Shown: positions 5,007-13,737, counted from the stretch's first letter. The stretch is 18,047 nt of DNA from Chloroflexota bacterium (GCA_024648655.1 JAGGDZ010000275.1:1-18047), one strand, 5' to 3'. Translations and numbers: made by a program. The notes: generated from the sequence alone by a model not told the origin.

Positions 5007-6923
5007 ATGGCTACTCGACTCTTGGACAGGATCGACACGCCCAGCGATCTAAATCAATTGACATACGAGGAACTCAAGCAGGTAGCTCAAGAGGCACGCG
5101 ACACAATAATCTCGGTCATTACCGAGCGTGGCGGTCACTTGGCTTCCAATCTTGGTGTGGTCGAGCTGACATTGGCTCTGCATCGCATCTTCGATAGCCC
5201 GAAGGACAGCATTGTCTGGGATACCACGAATCAGCTCTATACGCACAAGCTGGTAACCGGTCGGCGCGACGAGTTTCAGGACATTCGACTTCAGGGAGGC
5301 ATTTCCGGATTCGGTGAGCCTAGCGAAAGCCCTCACGATACGCTCTGCGCCGGTCACGCAGGCACAGGCCTTTCTATAGCTCTCGGCGTGGCGCAGGCTG
5401 CGTCCGCTCGCAAATCCGGCTCATGGACAATCGCCGTCGTCGGGGACGGAGCTATGACTTCAGGTTCTAGCTTCGAAGCCCTGAACAACATTGTGCATCT
5501 CAATCCCGAAAGAATGATTATAGTGCTCAATGACAACGGAATGTCCATTTCCGAAAATATCGGCTTTCTGACCAACTGGCGCAAGCGCCTGATTACGCAT
5601 CCCCAGTATCAGGCGATGATTCGCCGCATGACCGAGCTTTCCAAGAAAGTGCCGACCGGTGAGATCATCTACCAGCTCGTAAAGAGCCTAAACGACGGCG
5701 TCGAGAGTTTCATTTTACCCACAATGTTCTGGAACGAAATGGGCCTTCGGTATCTGGGACCAGTGGATGGACACGATTTCAGGCAGATTGAGGATACGCT
5801 CCGACAGGCAATGCAATCTACGGATGCTGTGCCGGTTGTTCATGTGGTAACGCACAAAGGACATGGTTTTGAGCCTGCCGAGGACGATCCGGTAAAGTTC
5901 CACCAGCCAAGTTCTCCCCTGGGGGCTTCGACCGGAGCGCCCACGTATTCAAAAGTCTTTGCTCAGACGATAAACCAACTGATGCGAGACGACGAGTCCG
6001 TAGTCGGAATATCAGCGGCTATGCTGGAGGGCACAGGGCTTGCGGAAGTAAAGGAGGACTTCCCGGACAGAGTTTTCGATGTTGGCATAGCGGAGCAGCA
6101 TGCCGTCAGCATGGCGGCAGGAATGGCATCAACGGGGCTTAACCCCTTTGTGTCCATCTACTCCACTTTTCTGCAGCGAGCGTTCGACCAGGTTGTGCAT
6201 GACGTCTGCTTGCAGAACTTGCCTGTAACCCTGATTGCGGACCGCGCCGGCATCGTTGGGGAGGACGGCAAGACACATCACGGCGCTTTCGATATCTCAT
6301 ACCTGCGTTGCCTGCCCAACGCCATAGTCGCCGCGCCGACGAATGAAAACGAGCTTCAGCACCTCATATACACCGCTTACAAGCACCAAGGCCCGTTTGC
6401 GATACGCATCGCGAGAGGGACCGCTACCGGCGCGCCCCTCGACGAAGAACTCAAAGAACTGCCGCTCGGCAAGGGGTATGTGCTGAGGGATGGGGCGGAC
6501 GTCGCCATATTTGCCTTGGGCAAGCCTGCGGGAGCAGCCCTCGAAGCAGCGGAAAAACTTGCGGACTTCGGCATCGACTGCGGCGTCATAAACCCGCTCT
6601 TCGTGAAGCCATTTGATGTGGACTTGCTGCTTGGCACGGCGCGAAAGACCCGCCGCATCGTCACGGTCGAGGAGAATGTCCTCGCGGGCGGCTTCGGCTC
6701 TGCCGCGCTCGAAGTGCTCGCGGAGGCTAATCTTGAAGACGTTTCCGTGCATCGCATCGGAATGCCGGATTCTTTCATTGAACACGGAACCGCCGATGCT
6801 CAGCGCCATGATCTTAGCCTCGATGCGGAAGGGATAGTGCAGCAGGTGCTTACGGCCTTCTATCCTAGCGGTCGGCCGTTGCCCACTCACGGCAATGCAA
6901 CTGGCCAAGACGCAGCCGACTAA
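5007..6923 (+). CDS. dxs: 1-deoxy-D-xylulose-5-phosphate synthase
   Basis: The 638-residue protein has the normal DXS length. DXS joins pyruvate and glyceraldehyde 3-phosphate with thiamine diphosphate, the first step of the MEP isoprenoid pathway, in the cytoplasm. Visible landmarks are GGHLASNLG (H44), GH at 116-117, the ThDP/Mg motif GDGA with NDNGMSIS (146-182), GPVDGHD (251-257), KGHGFEPAEDDPVKFH (284-299), the catalytic Glu E363 in VGIAEQHA, YSTFLQRAFDQ (385-395) and HHGAFDISYLR (424-434). One oddity is residues 71-76, WDTTNQ, where the family normally has WDVGHQ, so a conserved histidine is replaced by N75. The ATG at 5007 is preferred, with AGGAG nine bases upstream; an adjacent in-frame TTG at 5004 would add one residue. 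The gene stands alone between its own promoter and a strong terminator. A transketolase-like paralogue is possible but less likely. Confidence 0.9.
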   Translation: MATRLLDRIDTPSDLNQLTYEELKQVAQEARDTIISVITERGGHLASNLGVVELTLALHRIFDSPKDSIVWDTTNQLYTHKLVTGRRDEFQDIRLQGGISGFGEPSESPHDTLCAGHAGTGLSIALGVAQAASARKSGSWTIAVVGDGAMTSGSSFEALNNIVHLNPERMIIVLNDNGMSISENIGFLTNWRKRLITHPQYQAMIRRMTELSKKVPTGEIIYQLVKSLNDGVESFILPTMFWNEMGLRYLGPVDGHDFRQIEDTLRQAMQSTDAVPVVHVVTHKGHGFEPAEDDPVKFHQPSSPLGASTGAPTYSKVFAQTINQLMRDDESVVGISAAMLEGTGLAEVKEDFPDRVFDVGIAEQHAVSMAAGMASTGLNPFVSIYSTFLQRAFDQVVHDVCLQNLPVTLIADRAGIVGEDGKTHHGAFDISYLRCLPNAIVAAPTNENELQHLIYTAYKHQGPFAIRIARGTATGAPLDEELKELPLGKGYVLRDGADVAIFALGKPAGAALEAAEKLADFGIDCGVINPLFVKPFDVDLLLGTARKTRRIVTVEENVLAGGFGSAALEVLAEANLEDVSVHRIGMPDSFIEHGTADAQRHDLSLDAEGIVQQVLTAFYPSGRPLPTHGNATGQDAAD

Positions 6924-6954
6924 GCCTTTCAACAATCCCCAGCGTCATGAACGA

Positions 6955-6995
6955 GACCCGCTTCGTTAATATCGGACGAAGCGGGTCGGTTTTTT
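6955..6995 (+). terminator. Rho-independent terminator of dxs
   Basis: A perfect 12-bp stem, GACCCGCTTCGT (6955-6966) with ACGAAGCGGGTC (6976-6987), encloses a 9-base loop and is followed by GG and six T. It begins 31 bases after the dxs stop. There is no T-run on the opposite strand, so it serves dxs and not the convergent adaptor gene. Confidence 0.92.
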
Positions 6996-7046
6996 GCTCG
7001 ATATTCAATCTCACGCTCTGAGACGTGGCTGCGCGGCCGATGAATC

Positions 7047-9035
7047 CTACTTGCGAATCGAAGCCGTCATGCCCCAGCGCAATCGCGGGTCGGTGCCGCT
7101 AAGCCGGATATCGGCGGCATAGGTAACCGAGCCTTTTATCTCCTCTCCAAAGCGACTGACTCGTGAAATCGTTCCGCTCATTTCAAGTTCAGGCAGCGCA
7201 TCAAAACTCACCTCAACGTTGTCGCCTTCTGAAAGATTGACAACACTAAGCTCGTCGAGGTCCACGGTTACCAGTTCCCACTCCGAGGTGTCAGCTAGAC
7301 TCATCACGAATTGGCGGGGGCTTACTTCCTCACCGGCGTCAACACTCAGTCCGACGACGACGCCGTTGAAAGGAGCTCGCAGTTCGGTATCTGCTACGCC
7401 GATATGAGCCGCCTCCAGCGCCGTTTCTGCCGCCATGATTCTCGACTCTACCGAAGCAATGCGCGCTTCTCTCCTCTCTTCATCCAGAGGATCTCTTCCG
7501 GCTTCAAGCTTGTCAACCTGAAGCTCGGCATCCTCCATCTGCTGCCTGGCAAGCGCGATCTCCTGAGCATTCGGCTGCAAATCGGCGAGCGCAGCTTTCG
7601 CAACATCCAGGTTCGCCATGGCTTGCCCAACCTCTGCCTCGTCGGGGAAATCGAGCAGCGCGTTCAGTGAAGCGTTGGCAGCATCCAGCTCAGATTGAAT
7701 GCTTGCAGCGCTTGTCAAGGGGCGGTCCGACTGTGCAATTTCCAGCGCGCGTTCCACATCGTCAAGATGATTGCGCGCGCTGACAACCTTGTTCCGCGCG
7801 GCATCTACCGCCGTTCGGCTATCAATTTCGGTTGTCAAGTAAGACTCTCTAGCAACTGTGAAAGCGTTCCAGGCATCTTCGTAGTCTTTCTCGATGCACC
7901 GCATTCCCCGCGGAATGGTGATGCCGTCGCAACTCACGATGTGAGTACTGGGAAATGGATGCAAGTAGAGCATCCCGAAGACCTTGAGTTCACTCCAGCG
8001 CGTGTCCGGGTTATCCACAAAATTGTTGTTCCTAATTGGCGCATGTCTGCGATTGAAGAGCGTCGCGAGGTCAACTCCCCATATATCGAACAAGGCATCG
8101 GGCGTCATGAGCAATTCCTCAGCGTTAAGCTCTATGCCCATGTAGTGATTGTGTACCATCTGCCACTGGAATTCGGCGTCTTCATATGCCTCTTCCGCCA
8201 CTCTGATCGCTTCTTCGACCTCCAATTCAGTAACTTCCAAGTCCCTCTCCGCATTTGATAGCAGGACTGTGGCAATGATTACGGCATCCTCCGCGTCCTG
8301 AACAATCTTGTCGAAATCTTGTGCGTCCTCAAGGGCGTTCTGAAGGTCCAGCACGGCAAGTTGAGTCTTGGCTATGCGCGCATCCCGCGCAGCGACATGT
8401 GCGCGGCTGTCGGTCGTCTCCGCAATATCCGAGGTCCTTGCCACCCCCATAGCCATAAGCAGCGCCTCCTCGGCCTGCTTCACGCCAAGTTCCGCTCTTG
8501 CAAGGGCTTCGGCGTACATTGCCTCCAATACTGCCCCTTCCTCGCTCACGGATGCGCCGGGTCTTCGATTCGCGCCCGATAAATGCAAGTACCGTTCCGT
8601 CGCATCCTGAAGTGTCTGTCTCGCCTGTTCCAGCCGTCCTGGGCGCGTCTCGTCATCAAGCTCGCGCTCCTTCTCTATCGCAATTTTCAGCGTATCCAAG
8701 TCGGCGAGCGCGCTGTCAACCGCATTCTCGGCCCTTTGGAGCGCAATCTCCGCGTCTGTTGCATCCAGCCTGACCAGTAGTTGCCCTTCCTCGACGGAAT
8801 CGTTCTCCCGCACCAGCACATCGCTTACCATTCCGCCTCTTGGCATGCCAATGCTGGCACTCCTTATGGGCACAACCACCGCATCTGCCCTTACAATAGG
8901 AGCTCCGATCAACGGAGCCGAGACGAGAACACCTTCGTCTGAGTCATCTTCGCGCACAATGAAGAAAAATACCGCCGCGCCCGCGATGACGGCGACTACC
9001 ACAAGCGCAATTATTGCCACAGCCAGTCTATTCAA
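7047..9035 (-). CDS. HlyD-family membrane-fusion/efflux adaptor with long coiled coils and a central insertion
   Basis: The protein has 662 residues, longer than usual HlyD/AcrA-like adaptors (about 350-480). Residues 4-27 form one N-terminal membrane helix. Lipoyl half-motifs lie at about 62-95 (GGMVSDVLVRENDSVEEGQ, then LLVRLDA) and 548-582 (DTELRAPFNGVVVGLSVDAG). Between them, two Ala/Glu-rich helical stretches (about 96-295 and 386-547) look like coiled coil. A region of different composition (about 296-385) is rich in aromatics, Asn and Pro, and has two cysteines, C369 and C380. A beta-barrel region (583-662) ends the protein. Adaptors of this kind link an inner-membrane ABC or RND pump to the exterior, but no pump gene is adjacent here. 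The TTG start is supported by AGGAG seven bases upstream. The family is secure; the transported substrate is unknown. Confidence 0.82.
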   Translation of the reverse strand: MNRLAVAIIALVVVAVIAGAAVFFFIVREDDSDEGVLVSAPLIGAPIVRADAVVVPIRSASIGMPRGGMVSDVLVRENDSVEEGQLLVRLDATDAEIALQRAENAVDSALADLDTLKIAIEKERELDDETRPGRLEQARQTLQDATERYLHLSGANRRPGASVSEEGAVLEAMYAEALARAELGVKQAEEALLMAMGVARTSDIAETTDSRAHVAARDARIAKTQLAVLDLQNALEDAQDFDKIVQDAEDAVIIATVLLSNAERDLEVTELEVEEAIRVAEEAYEDAEFQWQMVHNHYMGIELNAEELLMTPDALFDIWGVDLATLFNRRHAPIRNNNFVDNPDTRWSELKVFGMLYLHPFPSTHIVSCDGITIPRGMRCIEKDYEDAWNAFTVARESYLTTEIDSRTAVDAARNKVVSARNHLDDVERALEIAQSDRPLTSAASIQSELDAANASLNALLDFPDEAEVGQAMANLDVAKAALADLQPNAQEIALARQQMEDAELQVDKLEAGRDPLDEERREARIASVESRIMAAETALEAAHIGVADTELRAPFNGVVVGLSVDAGEEVSPRQFVMSLADTSEWELVTVDLDELSVVNLSEGDNVEVSFDALPELEMSGTISRVSRFGEEIKGSVTYAADIRLSGTDPRLRWGMTASIRK

Positions 9036-9136
9036 TAGAGTTCTCCTTCCGATGCGCCGGCGTGTCTGTCAGCGACATCCTGCCATTGGGTGCACAGCAC
9101 AGATATAGGCGCTGCCGCGACCCAACAATGTGCAAC

Positions 9137-9169
9137 AGGTGGTTCATTCAACCTATCTTACGACCACCT
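9137..9169. promoter_or_regulatory. Inverted repeat in the divergent adaptor/pxpA intergenic region
   Basis: AGGTGGT (9137-9143) and ACCACCT (9163-9169) form a perfect 7-bp inverted repeat with a 19-base loop. It lies between the divergent adaptor gene (start 9035) and pxpA. An operator or RNA hairpin is possible. Apart from this and the pxpA promoter, the 297-bp gap shows nothing coding. Confidence 0.25.
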
Positions 9170-9273
9170 TTGCTTCAAAGTAAATGCAATATATGAACAT
9201 AGAGCATTGAATTTTGCATCGGACGTGCATCCGCTCCCGTTATAGGGCAGTGGTAAGACTTCGATGGACACCG

Positions 9274-9279
9274 TATAAT
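9274..9279 (+). promoter_or_regulatory. Candidate -10 element for the pxpABC operon
   Basis: A perfect TATAAT lies 53 bases before the pxpA ATG. No good -35 is seen at 16-18 bases upstream (TGGTAA is the best), so an activator may be needed if this is the promoter. Confidence 0.4.
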
Positions 9280-9332
9280 TGGAAGCCAATGGTTCAACAT
9301 TGCCGTGTTACTGACTGACAGGGAGCGGACCG

Positions 9333-10100
9333 ATGGCAGCGAAAATAGATTTCAATTGCGACATGGGCGAGAGCTTCGGCATGTACAAGATGGGCTTCGA
9401 TGAAGAGGTAATCAAGCACATCACTTCCGCGAACATCGCCTGCGGCTTTCACGCGGGAGACCCAATGTGGATGCGTCACACTGTGAGATTGGCGGAAACT
9501 CACGGCGTCGCCATAGGCGCGCACCCCAGCTTCCCTGACCTTAACGGCTTCGGCAGACGCAATATGATAGTCTCTCCCGATGAAGCGAAGAATGATGTCA
9601 TCTACCAGGTCGGGGCGTTGCAAGCATTCACCGCCGACAAGAAGCTCCAGCATGTAAAGCCACATGGGGCTATGTACAACATGGCGGTTAATGACGAATC
9701 GCTTGCTCAGGCAATCTGCGAATCCATGCTCGAAATCGACCCCGATATGATTCTGGTCGCCTTGGCAGGGTCCCGCTGGATTGACGTCGCGGAAGACATG
9801 GGCTTGAAGGTCGCGCGCGAGATTTTCGCCGACCGGGCGCTCAACCCGGATGGCACGCTTGTCTCCCGCTCGCAGCCCGGCTCCGTCATCCACGACACAA
9901 GCGAAGTCGTCGAGCGCAGCCTCCGCATGGTAACCGAAGGTAAAGCGATAGCAATCGGGGGCGAGGAGATCGAAGTGCAGGCGGACAGTCTCTGTCTCCA
10001 CGGGGACACGCCCGGCGCGGTCGAAATGGCAGCGGCGCTCAAGCGCGAACTCGAAGCAGCCGATGTCGAGATCCTTCCGCTCGGCGAGATTCTGGACTGA
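9333..10100 (+). CDS. pxpA: 5-oxoprolinase subunit A (LamB/YcsF family)
   Basis: The 255-residue protein carries the family motifs FNCDMGESFG (7-16), ANIACGFHAGDP (33-44), GAHPSFPDLNGFGRR (62-76), VKPHGAMYN (108-116) and LCLHGDTPGAV near the C-terminus. PxpA, PxpB and PxpC together hydrolyse 5-oxo-L-proline to L-glutamate with ATP, removing a damage product of glutamine and glutamate. The length is normal for the family. AGGGAG (9320-9325) lies seven bases before the ATG. pxpB begins five bases after the stop, so the order A-B-C is kept and the three are surely one transcript. The assignment rests on motifs and on the intact three-gene context. Confidence 0.93.
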   Translation: MAAKIDFNCDMGESFGMYKMGFDEEVIKHITSANIACGFHAGDPMWMRHTVRLAETHGVAIGAHPSFPDLNGFGRRNMIVSPDEAKNDVIYQVGALQAFTADKKLQHVKPHGAMYNMAVNDESLAQAICESMLEIDPDMILVALAGSRWIDVAEDMGLKVAREIFADRALNPDGTLVSRSQPGSVIHDTSEVVERSLRMVTEGKAIAIGGEEIEVQADSLCLHGDTPGAVEMAAALKRELEAADVEILPLGEILD

Positions 10101-10105
10101 GTATC

Positions 10106-10840
10106 TTGTTGTACGACAAGCCTCTGTTCTTCCCCGCCGGAGATCTTGCCCTAGTCGTCGAACTCGGCGACGCTATCAACCCGGAGATCAACCGGAAAGT
10201 TCGCAGCCTTACGGACGCGCTGGAAGAGGGAAGCATACCCGGCGTATTTGACTTTCTTCCAACCTATCGCTCCGTTCTCGTGTACTATGACCCACTCATG
10301 ATAACTTCAGGCGAAGTGCAGGACGGCATCGAGCGATTGCTGGAAAGCACTGAAGTTGCCGACACCGGCACGCGCCATATCGTGCACATCCCCACATTGT
10401 ACGGCGGCGACATGGGACCCGACATCGCCTTCGTCGCAGAGCACAACGGCATTGACGAGCAGGAAGTCGTTCGCATTCACTCAGGCGCAGACTACCTCGT
10501 GTATATGATGGGCTTCAGCCCCGGCTTTGCTTATCTGGGCGGCCTTGACAAGCGCCTGGCGACTCCTAGACTTCAATCTCCTCGCACCGAAATACCGGCA
10601 GGCGCGGTAGGCATCGCGGAAACGCAGACCGGCGTGTATCCGATGGCAAGCCCGGGCGGCTGGCAGCTGATTGGCAGAACTCCGCTGAAGCTCTTCGACC
10701 CCGTGCGCGAACGTCCGGTTCTGTTGAGCGCGGGCGACTACGTGCGCTTCGTGCCAATCGAATCTCAGGAAGCGTATGATGACATCCTGCAACAGGTAGA
10801 GTCCGACGAGTATTCGGTTACTGAAGAGTACGAGCAATGA
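10106..10840 (+). CDS. pxpB: 5-oxoprolinase subunit B (KipI family)
   Basis: This 244-residue KipI-type protein has MMGFSPGFAYLGGLD (134-148), PRTEIPAGAVGIAETQTGVYP (about 159-179) and SPGGWQLIGRTP (182-193), the signature blocks of PxpB and the N-terminal half of allophanate-hydrolase-like carboxyltransferase domains. It is the partner of PxpC in the ATP-dependent 5-oxoprolinase complex. The likely start is TTG at 10106, or the next codon, TTG at 10109, five bases after the pxpA stop. No clear Shine-Dalgarno site is visible, so translation is probably coupled to pxpA. Its last codons overlap the pxpC start by four bases (ATGA). The final 20 residues are acidic and look non-conserved. Confidence 0.92.
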   Translation: MLYDKPLFFPAGDLALVVELGDAINPEINRKVRSLTDALEEGSIPGVFDFLPTYRSVLVYYDPLMITSGEVQDGIERLLESTEVADTGTRHIVHIPTLYGGDMGPDIAFVAEHNGIDEQEVVRIHSGADYLVYMMGFSPGFAYLGGLDKRLATPRLQSPRTEIPAGAVGIAETQTGVYPMASPGGWQLIGRTPLKLFDPVRERPVLLSAGDYVRFVPIESQEAYDDILQQVESDEYSVTEEYEQ

Positions 10841-11967
10841 GCACACCCACATTGAAAGTAATCCAGCCCGGCATGCTGTCCACTATTCAAGACACAGGGC
10901 GTTACGGCTACCAGCGTTACGGCATGCCGACAGCGGGAGCGATGGACACCTTCGCATTACGAGCCGCAAATGCGCTTCTCGGCAACGATGACAACGCCGC
11001 CTGTATCGAGGCGACTGTCCTTGGACCGCGCATCGAAATTCTCTCGGACACCCGGATTGCCATCACCGGCGCGAATGTGTCCCCTCGACTGGATTCCAAT
11101 CCGATACCAATGTGGCAGTCCGTCGCTGCGAGCAAAGGATGCAGACTGGAACTTCGTGCCCCCAAAGATGGCATGCGTGGGTATCTAGCGGTAGCGGGTG
11201 GCATAGACGTCCCAGAGGTAATGGGCAGCCGCGCCACGTACATGAAGGCTGCCATCGGTGGCGTAGAAGGCAGACCTCTACGCGCGGGCGACGTCCTGAA
11301 CGCACTCGAAGATTCATCGGAAGCGCCGGCTACCGCCCGAAAAATCCCAGCGAACGTCATTCCACAGTATGCCAGCGCTCATGAACTCCGAGTGGTGCTA
11401 GGGCCGCAACAAGCGGCTTTCACGCAGGCAGGCATTGACACGTTTCTGAGCAAAACCTACACAGTCTCCATTCATTCTGATCGGATGGGCTATCGCCTAG
11501 AAGGTGAGCCGATTGAGCATACGGACGGGCCCGATGTCATATCAGACGGCAGCCCGCTAGGCACCATTCAAGTACCCGGAGACGGACAGCCGATCATATT
11601 GCTCTCCGATAGAGGCACTACGGGCGGATACACGAAAATCGCCACTGTCATCAGCACAGACCTTAGCAAAGTCGCGCAGGCAATGCCCGGCCACACGATA
11701 AAGTTCCGGGCGGTATCCGTGGAAGAGGCGCAGGAAGCATATCGACGCCAAGAAGCGTTCCTGCAATCCATCAGACACGCTGCGCCGCGCGCCGGGCGCA
11801 TCGCCGTTGTAATGGATGACGCCATCTCTGATATACTTGGCGACGATGGCGAACCACTCGCGCTACCTGTGACAGCCGAGGAAGCAGGCGGTGTTCGCAG
11901 AGGCACAGCGCGAATAGGCGGCACAAGTTTCGAGTTTCATATCGATGTAAGACGGCTGGACGACTAG
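10837..11967 (+). CDS. pxpC: 5-oxoprolinase subunit C (KipA family, biotin-dependent carboxyltransferase-like)
   Basis: This 376-residue KipA-type protein opens with LKVIQPGMLSTIQDTGRYGYQ and GMPTAGAMD (6-37), then NALLGNDDNAACIEAT, GYLAVAGGID, IGGVEGRPLRAGD and SDRMGYRLEG, in the usual family order. It forms the catalytic complex with PxpB for ATP-dependent opening of 5-oxoproline. The ATG overlaps the pxpB stop (ATGA), which indicates translational coupling. It is followed after 23 bases by the reductase gene with a strong ribosome site, so the operon may extend. Urea amidolyase subunits share this fold, but the presence of pxpA settles the assignment. Confidence 0.93.
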   Translation: MSTPTLKVIQPGMLSTIQDTGRYGYQRYGMPTAGAMDTFALRAANALLGNDDNAACIEATVLGPRIEILSDTRIAITGANVSPRLDSNPIPMWQSVAASKGCRLELRAPKDGMRGYLAVAGGIDVPEVMGSRATYMKAAIGGVEGRPLRAGDVLNALEDSSEAPATARKIPANVIPQYASAHELRVVLGPQQAAFTQAGIDTFLSKTYTVSIHSDRMGYRLEGEPIEHTDGPDVISDGSPLGTIQVPGDGQPIILLSDRGTTGGYTKIATVISTDLSKVAQAMPGHTIKFRAVSVEEAQEAYRRQEAFLQSIRHAAPRAGRIAVVMDDAISDILGDDGEPLALPVTAEEAGGVRRGTARIGGTSFEFHIDVRRLDD

Positions 11968-11990
11968 GGGAACGATAGAAGGAGATATTG

Positions 11991-13040
11991 ATGTCCAAGA
12001 GGATAGCCATTTTCGGCGCGGGCGCGGCAGGCAGCTATATCGGCGCATTCCTGACACGCGAGGGACACGACATAACTCTGATTGACATGTGGGGCGAGCA
12101 TGTGGATGCCATGAACGCTAATGGACTCCGCGCGTCCGGCAGCCAAGGCGACTTCACCATTCCCGTCAACGCCGTCCATCTTGCCGATGCGTGGCAGCTT
12201 CAGCATAACTTTGACCTCATCTTCCTTGCCATGAAGTCCTACGACACCGAGTGGTCGAGCCACTTCGTGAAGCGGTTGCTCGCTCCATACGGTGTTGTAG
12301 TCAACAGTCAGAATTGCATGAACGACCAGCTCACCGCATCCATAGTCGGATTCGAGCGGCAGATTGGCTGCGTAATGTCCAGCATCACCGTCGCGCTATG
12401 GGAACCGGCGCACGTGACACGTGGAGGCGCGCCCGGCCGAGACCGTGGCCACGACGTCTTCCGGGTGGGCGAACTGCACGGTAGGATTACACCACGCGTT
12501 CAGGAAATTGCTGATATGTTGAGCTGCATCGACGGCTCGCGAGCAACTTCGAACATCTGGGGCGAGCGCTGGTCGAAGCTCACCACCAACTCCATCGGCA
12601 ATCCCGTTGGCGCGATGACGGGGCAAGGCTCCGCAACTTATGCCGAAAATCCCCGCACTCGTCTCATCCAGATCCAGATTGCCAAGGAATCGACGCAGGT
12701 CGGGCTTGCCCTGAACTACGACATTGAGAAGATAAGCGGAGTTTCCGCCGAGACGTGGGCAGCCGCCGATCAAGGTGACATCTACGAAGAGCTTGACGCC
12801 ATATTGCAGCCCAAGCCCGGCGCGGCGGACTGGAAATCCTCCATGTCGCAGGATGTTGCAAAGGGACGCCGCACGGAAGCATCGTTCATGAACGGCTACA
12901 TCGTAGCGCGTGGACGCGAAGCCGGCATACACACGCCGGTGAACGCTGCTATCGTCGAAGTGATGCAGGGAATCGACAACGGCGAGATAACCCCCGATCC
13001 ATCGAACGTTGAGCGCGTGCTAGGCATGGCAGGGCTGTAA
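11991..13040 (+). CDS. Ketopantoate reductase-family (ApbA/PanE) NAD(P)-dependent dehydrogenase
   Basis: The 349-residue protein has an N-terminal nucleotide-binding GAGAAGSYIG (9-18), LAMKSYDTE with K82, NSQNCMND (105-112) where the family has an NG-containing loop, and the catalytic-region KLTTNSIGNPVGAMTG (196-211; K196, N200). It closes with SFMNGYIVARGREAGIHTPVN. PanE reduces 2-dehydropantoate to pantoate for coenzyme A, but the family includes many reductases of other 2-oxo acids. The family length is about 300, so this is slightly long. The ATG at 11991 is chosen because AAGGAG (11979-11984) lies six bases upstream; the in-frame TTG at 11988 is less likely. It follows pxpC by 23 bases, so it may be co-expressed with 5-oxoprolinase. 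I do not assign panE because no other pantothenate gene is near. Confidence 0.82.
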   Translation: MSKRIAIFGAGAAGSYIGAFLTREGHDITLIDMWGEHVDAMNANGLRASGSQGDFTIPVNAVHLADAWQLQHNFDLIFLAMKSYDTEWSSHFVKRLLAPYGVVVNSQNCMNDQLTASIVGFERQIGCVMSSITVALWEPAHVTRGGAPGRDRGHDVFRVGELHGRITPRVQEIADMLSCIDGSRATSNIWGERWSKLTTNSIGNPVGAMTGQGSATYAENPRTRLIQIQIAKESTQVGLALNYDIEKISGVSAETWAAADQGDIYEELDAILQPKPGAADWKSSMSQDVAKGRRTEASFMNGYIVARGREAGIHTPVNAAIVEVMQGIDNGEITPDPSNVERVLGMAGL

Positions 13041-13089
13041 TTGTTTATACCCGTGCGTGTTATGGGAACGAGGGTAGGTTCAATCTCCG

Positions 13090-13737
13090 GTGCCTTCAGC
13101 CATGCTTGAGGTCCTTTCCGAACTCTCCCACTGGCTTGTAGGTTTCGCCAGCAGTGAGTGGGCAATCGTTGTCATGGCGGTGGTCGCTTTCGTCGAGTCC
13201 ATCTTCTCGCCTTTCCCGCCTGACCCGATCCTCATCGCGGCATCGATCTTCAATCCTGAAATGGCGATTGTATTCGCTGCCATCGTAACGGTCGCGTCTG
13301 TCGCGGGCGCACTAGTCGGCTATTGGCTTGGAGACCGCTTCGGCAGACCCGTGCTTGACAGGTTCGTCTCCGTACAGAAAGTAGAACAGGTTGAGATCAT
13401 GTTCGACAAGTACGGCACATGGGCGATTATTTTCGCGGCTGTCTCGCCTGTGCCTTACAAAGTGTTCGCGGTCACCGCCGGCGCCATGGATATGAGGCTC
13501 AAGCCGTTCATAATCGCCTCGCTCATCGGGCGTGGCGCGAGGATGTTCTTCTGGGCGGTGCCGATTTTGCTGTTCGGTGAAACTGCGCTTGAGCTAATCG
13601 AAACCAGAGGACTGCTGCTGGGTTCCATTGCGGGAGGGGCTACACTCGCAGCCTTTGTCTTGTACCTGCTGTATGTCAGGATACGCCGTCGCCGAGCCGA
13701 TGCCAGTCAGTATGCCACGCAGTCGGACACTCACTAA
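13090..13737 (+). CDS. VTT/DedA-family (YqaA-like) membrane protein
   Basis: The protein has 215 residues with several hydrophobic segments (about 24-50, 57-80, 110-131, 138-163 and 175-197) and a basic, cytoplasmic-looking C-terminus (RIRRRR). The VTT/DedA landmarks are present: FSPFPPDPILIAA (39-51), GYWLGDRFGRP (77-87), FDKYGTWAIIFAAVSPVPYKVFAVTAG (105-131) and GRGAR (147-151). The proline- and arginine-bearing re-entrant loops are typical of the YqaA branch. Members are membrane proteins linked to lipid flipping and envelope stability. The GTG at 13090 and the ATG at 13102 are both possible, and neither has a strong ribosome site. It lies 50 bases after the reductase gene and ends 30 bases from the convergent yifB/comM-like gene. 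Confidence 0.85.
   Translation: MPSAMLEVLSELSHWLVGFASSEWAIVVMAVVAFVESIFSPFPPDPILIAASIFNPEMAIVFAAIVTVASVAGALVGYWLGDRFGRPVLDRFVSVQKVEQVEIMFDKYGTWAIIFAAVSPVPYKVFAVTAGAMDMRLKPFIIASLIGRGARMFFWAVPILLFGETALELIETRGLLLGSIAGGATLAAFVLYLLYVRIRRRRADASQYATQSDTH

Noticed and set aside
6297..6935. 212-codon minus-strand open frame
   Set aside because: It is antisense to the C-terminal part of dxs, whose motifs are clear, and is explained by base composition.
9294..10001. 235-codon minus-strand open frame
   Set aside because: It is antisense to pxpA. Its residues show no family motif.
13044..13076. Small inverted repeat TACCC/GGGTA before the VTT gene
   Set aside because: Five base pairs with an 18-base loop is within chance and has no T-run.
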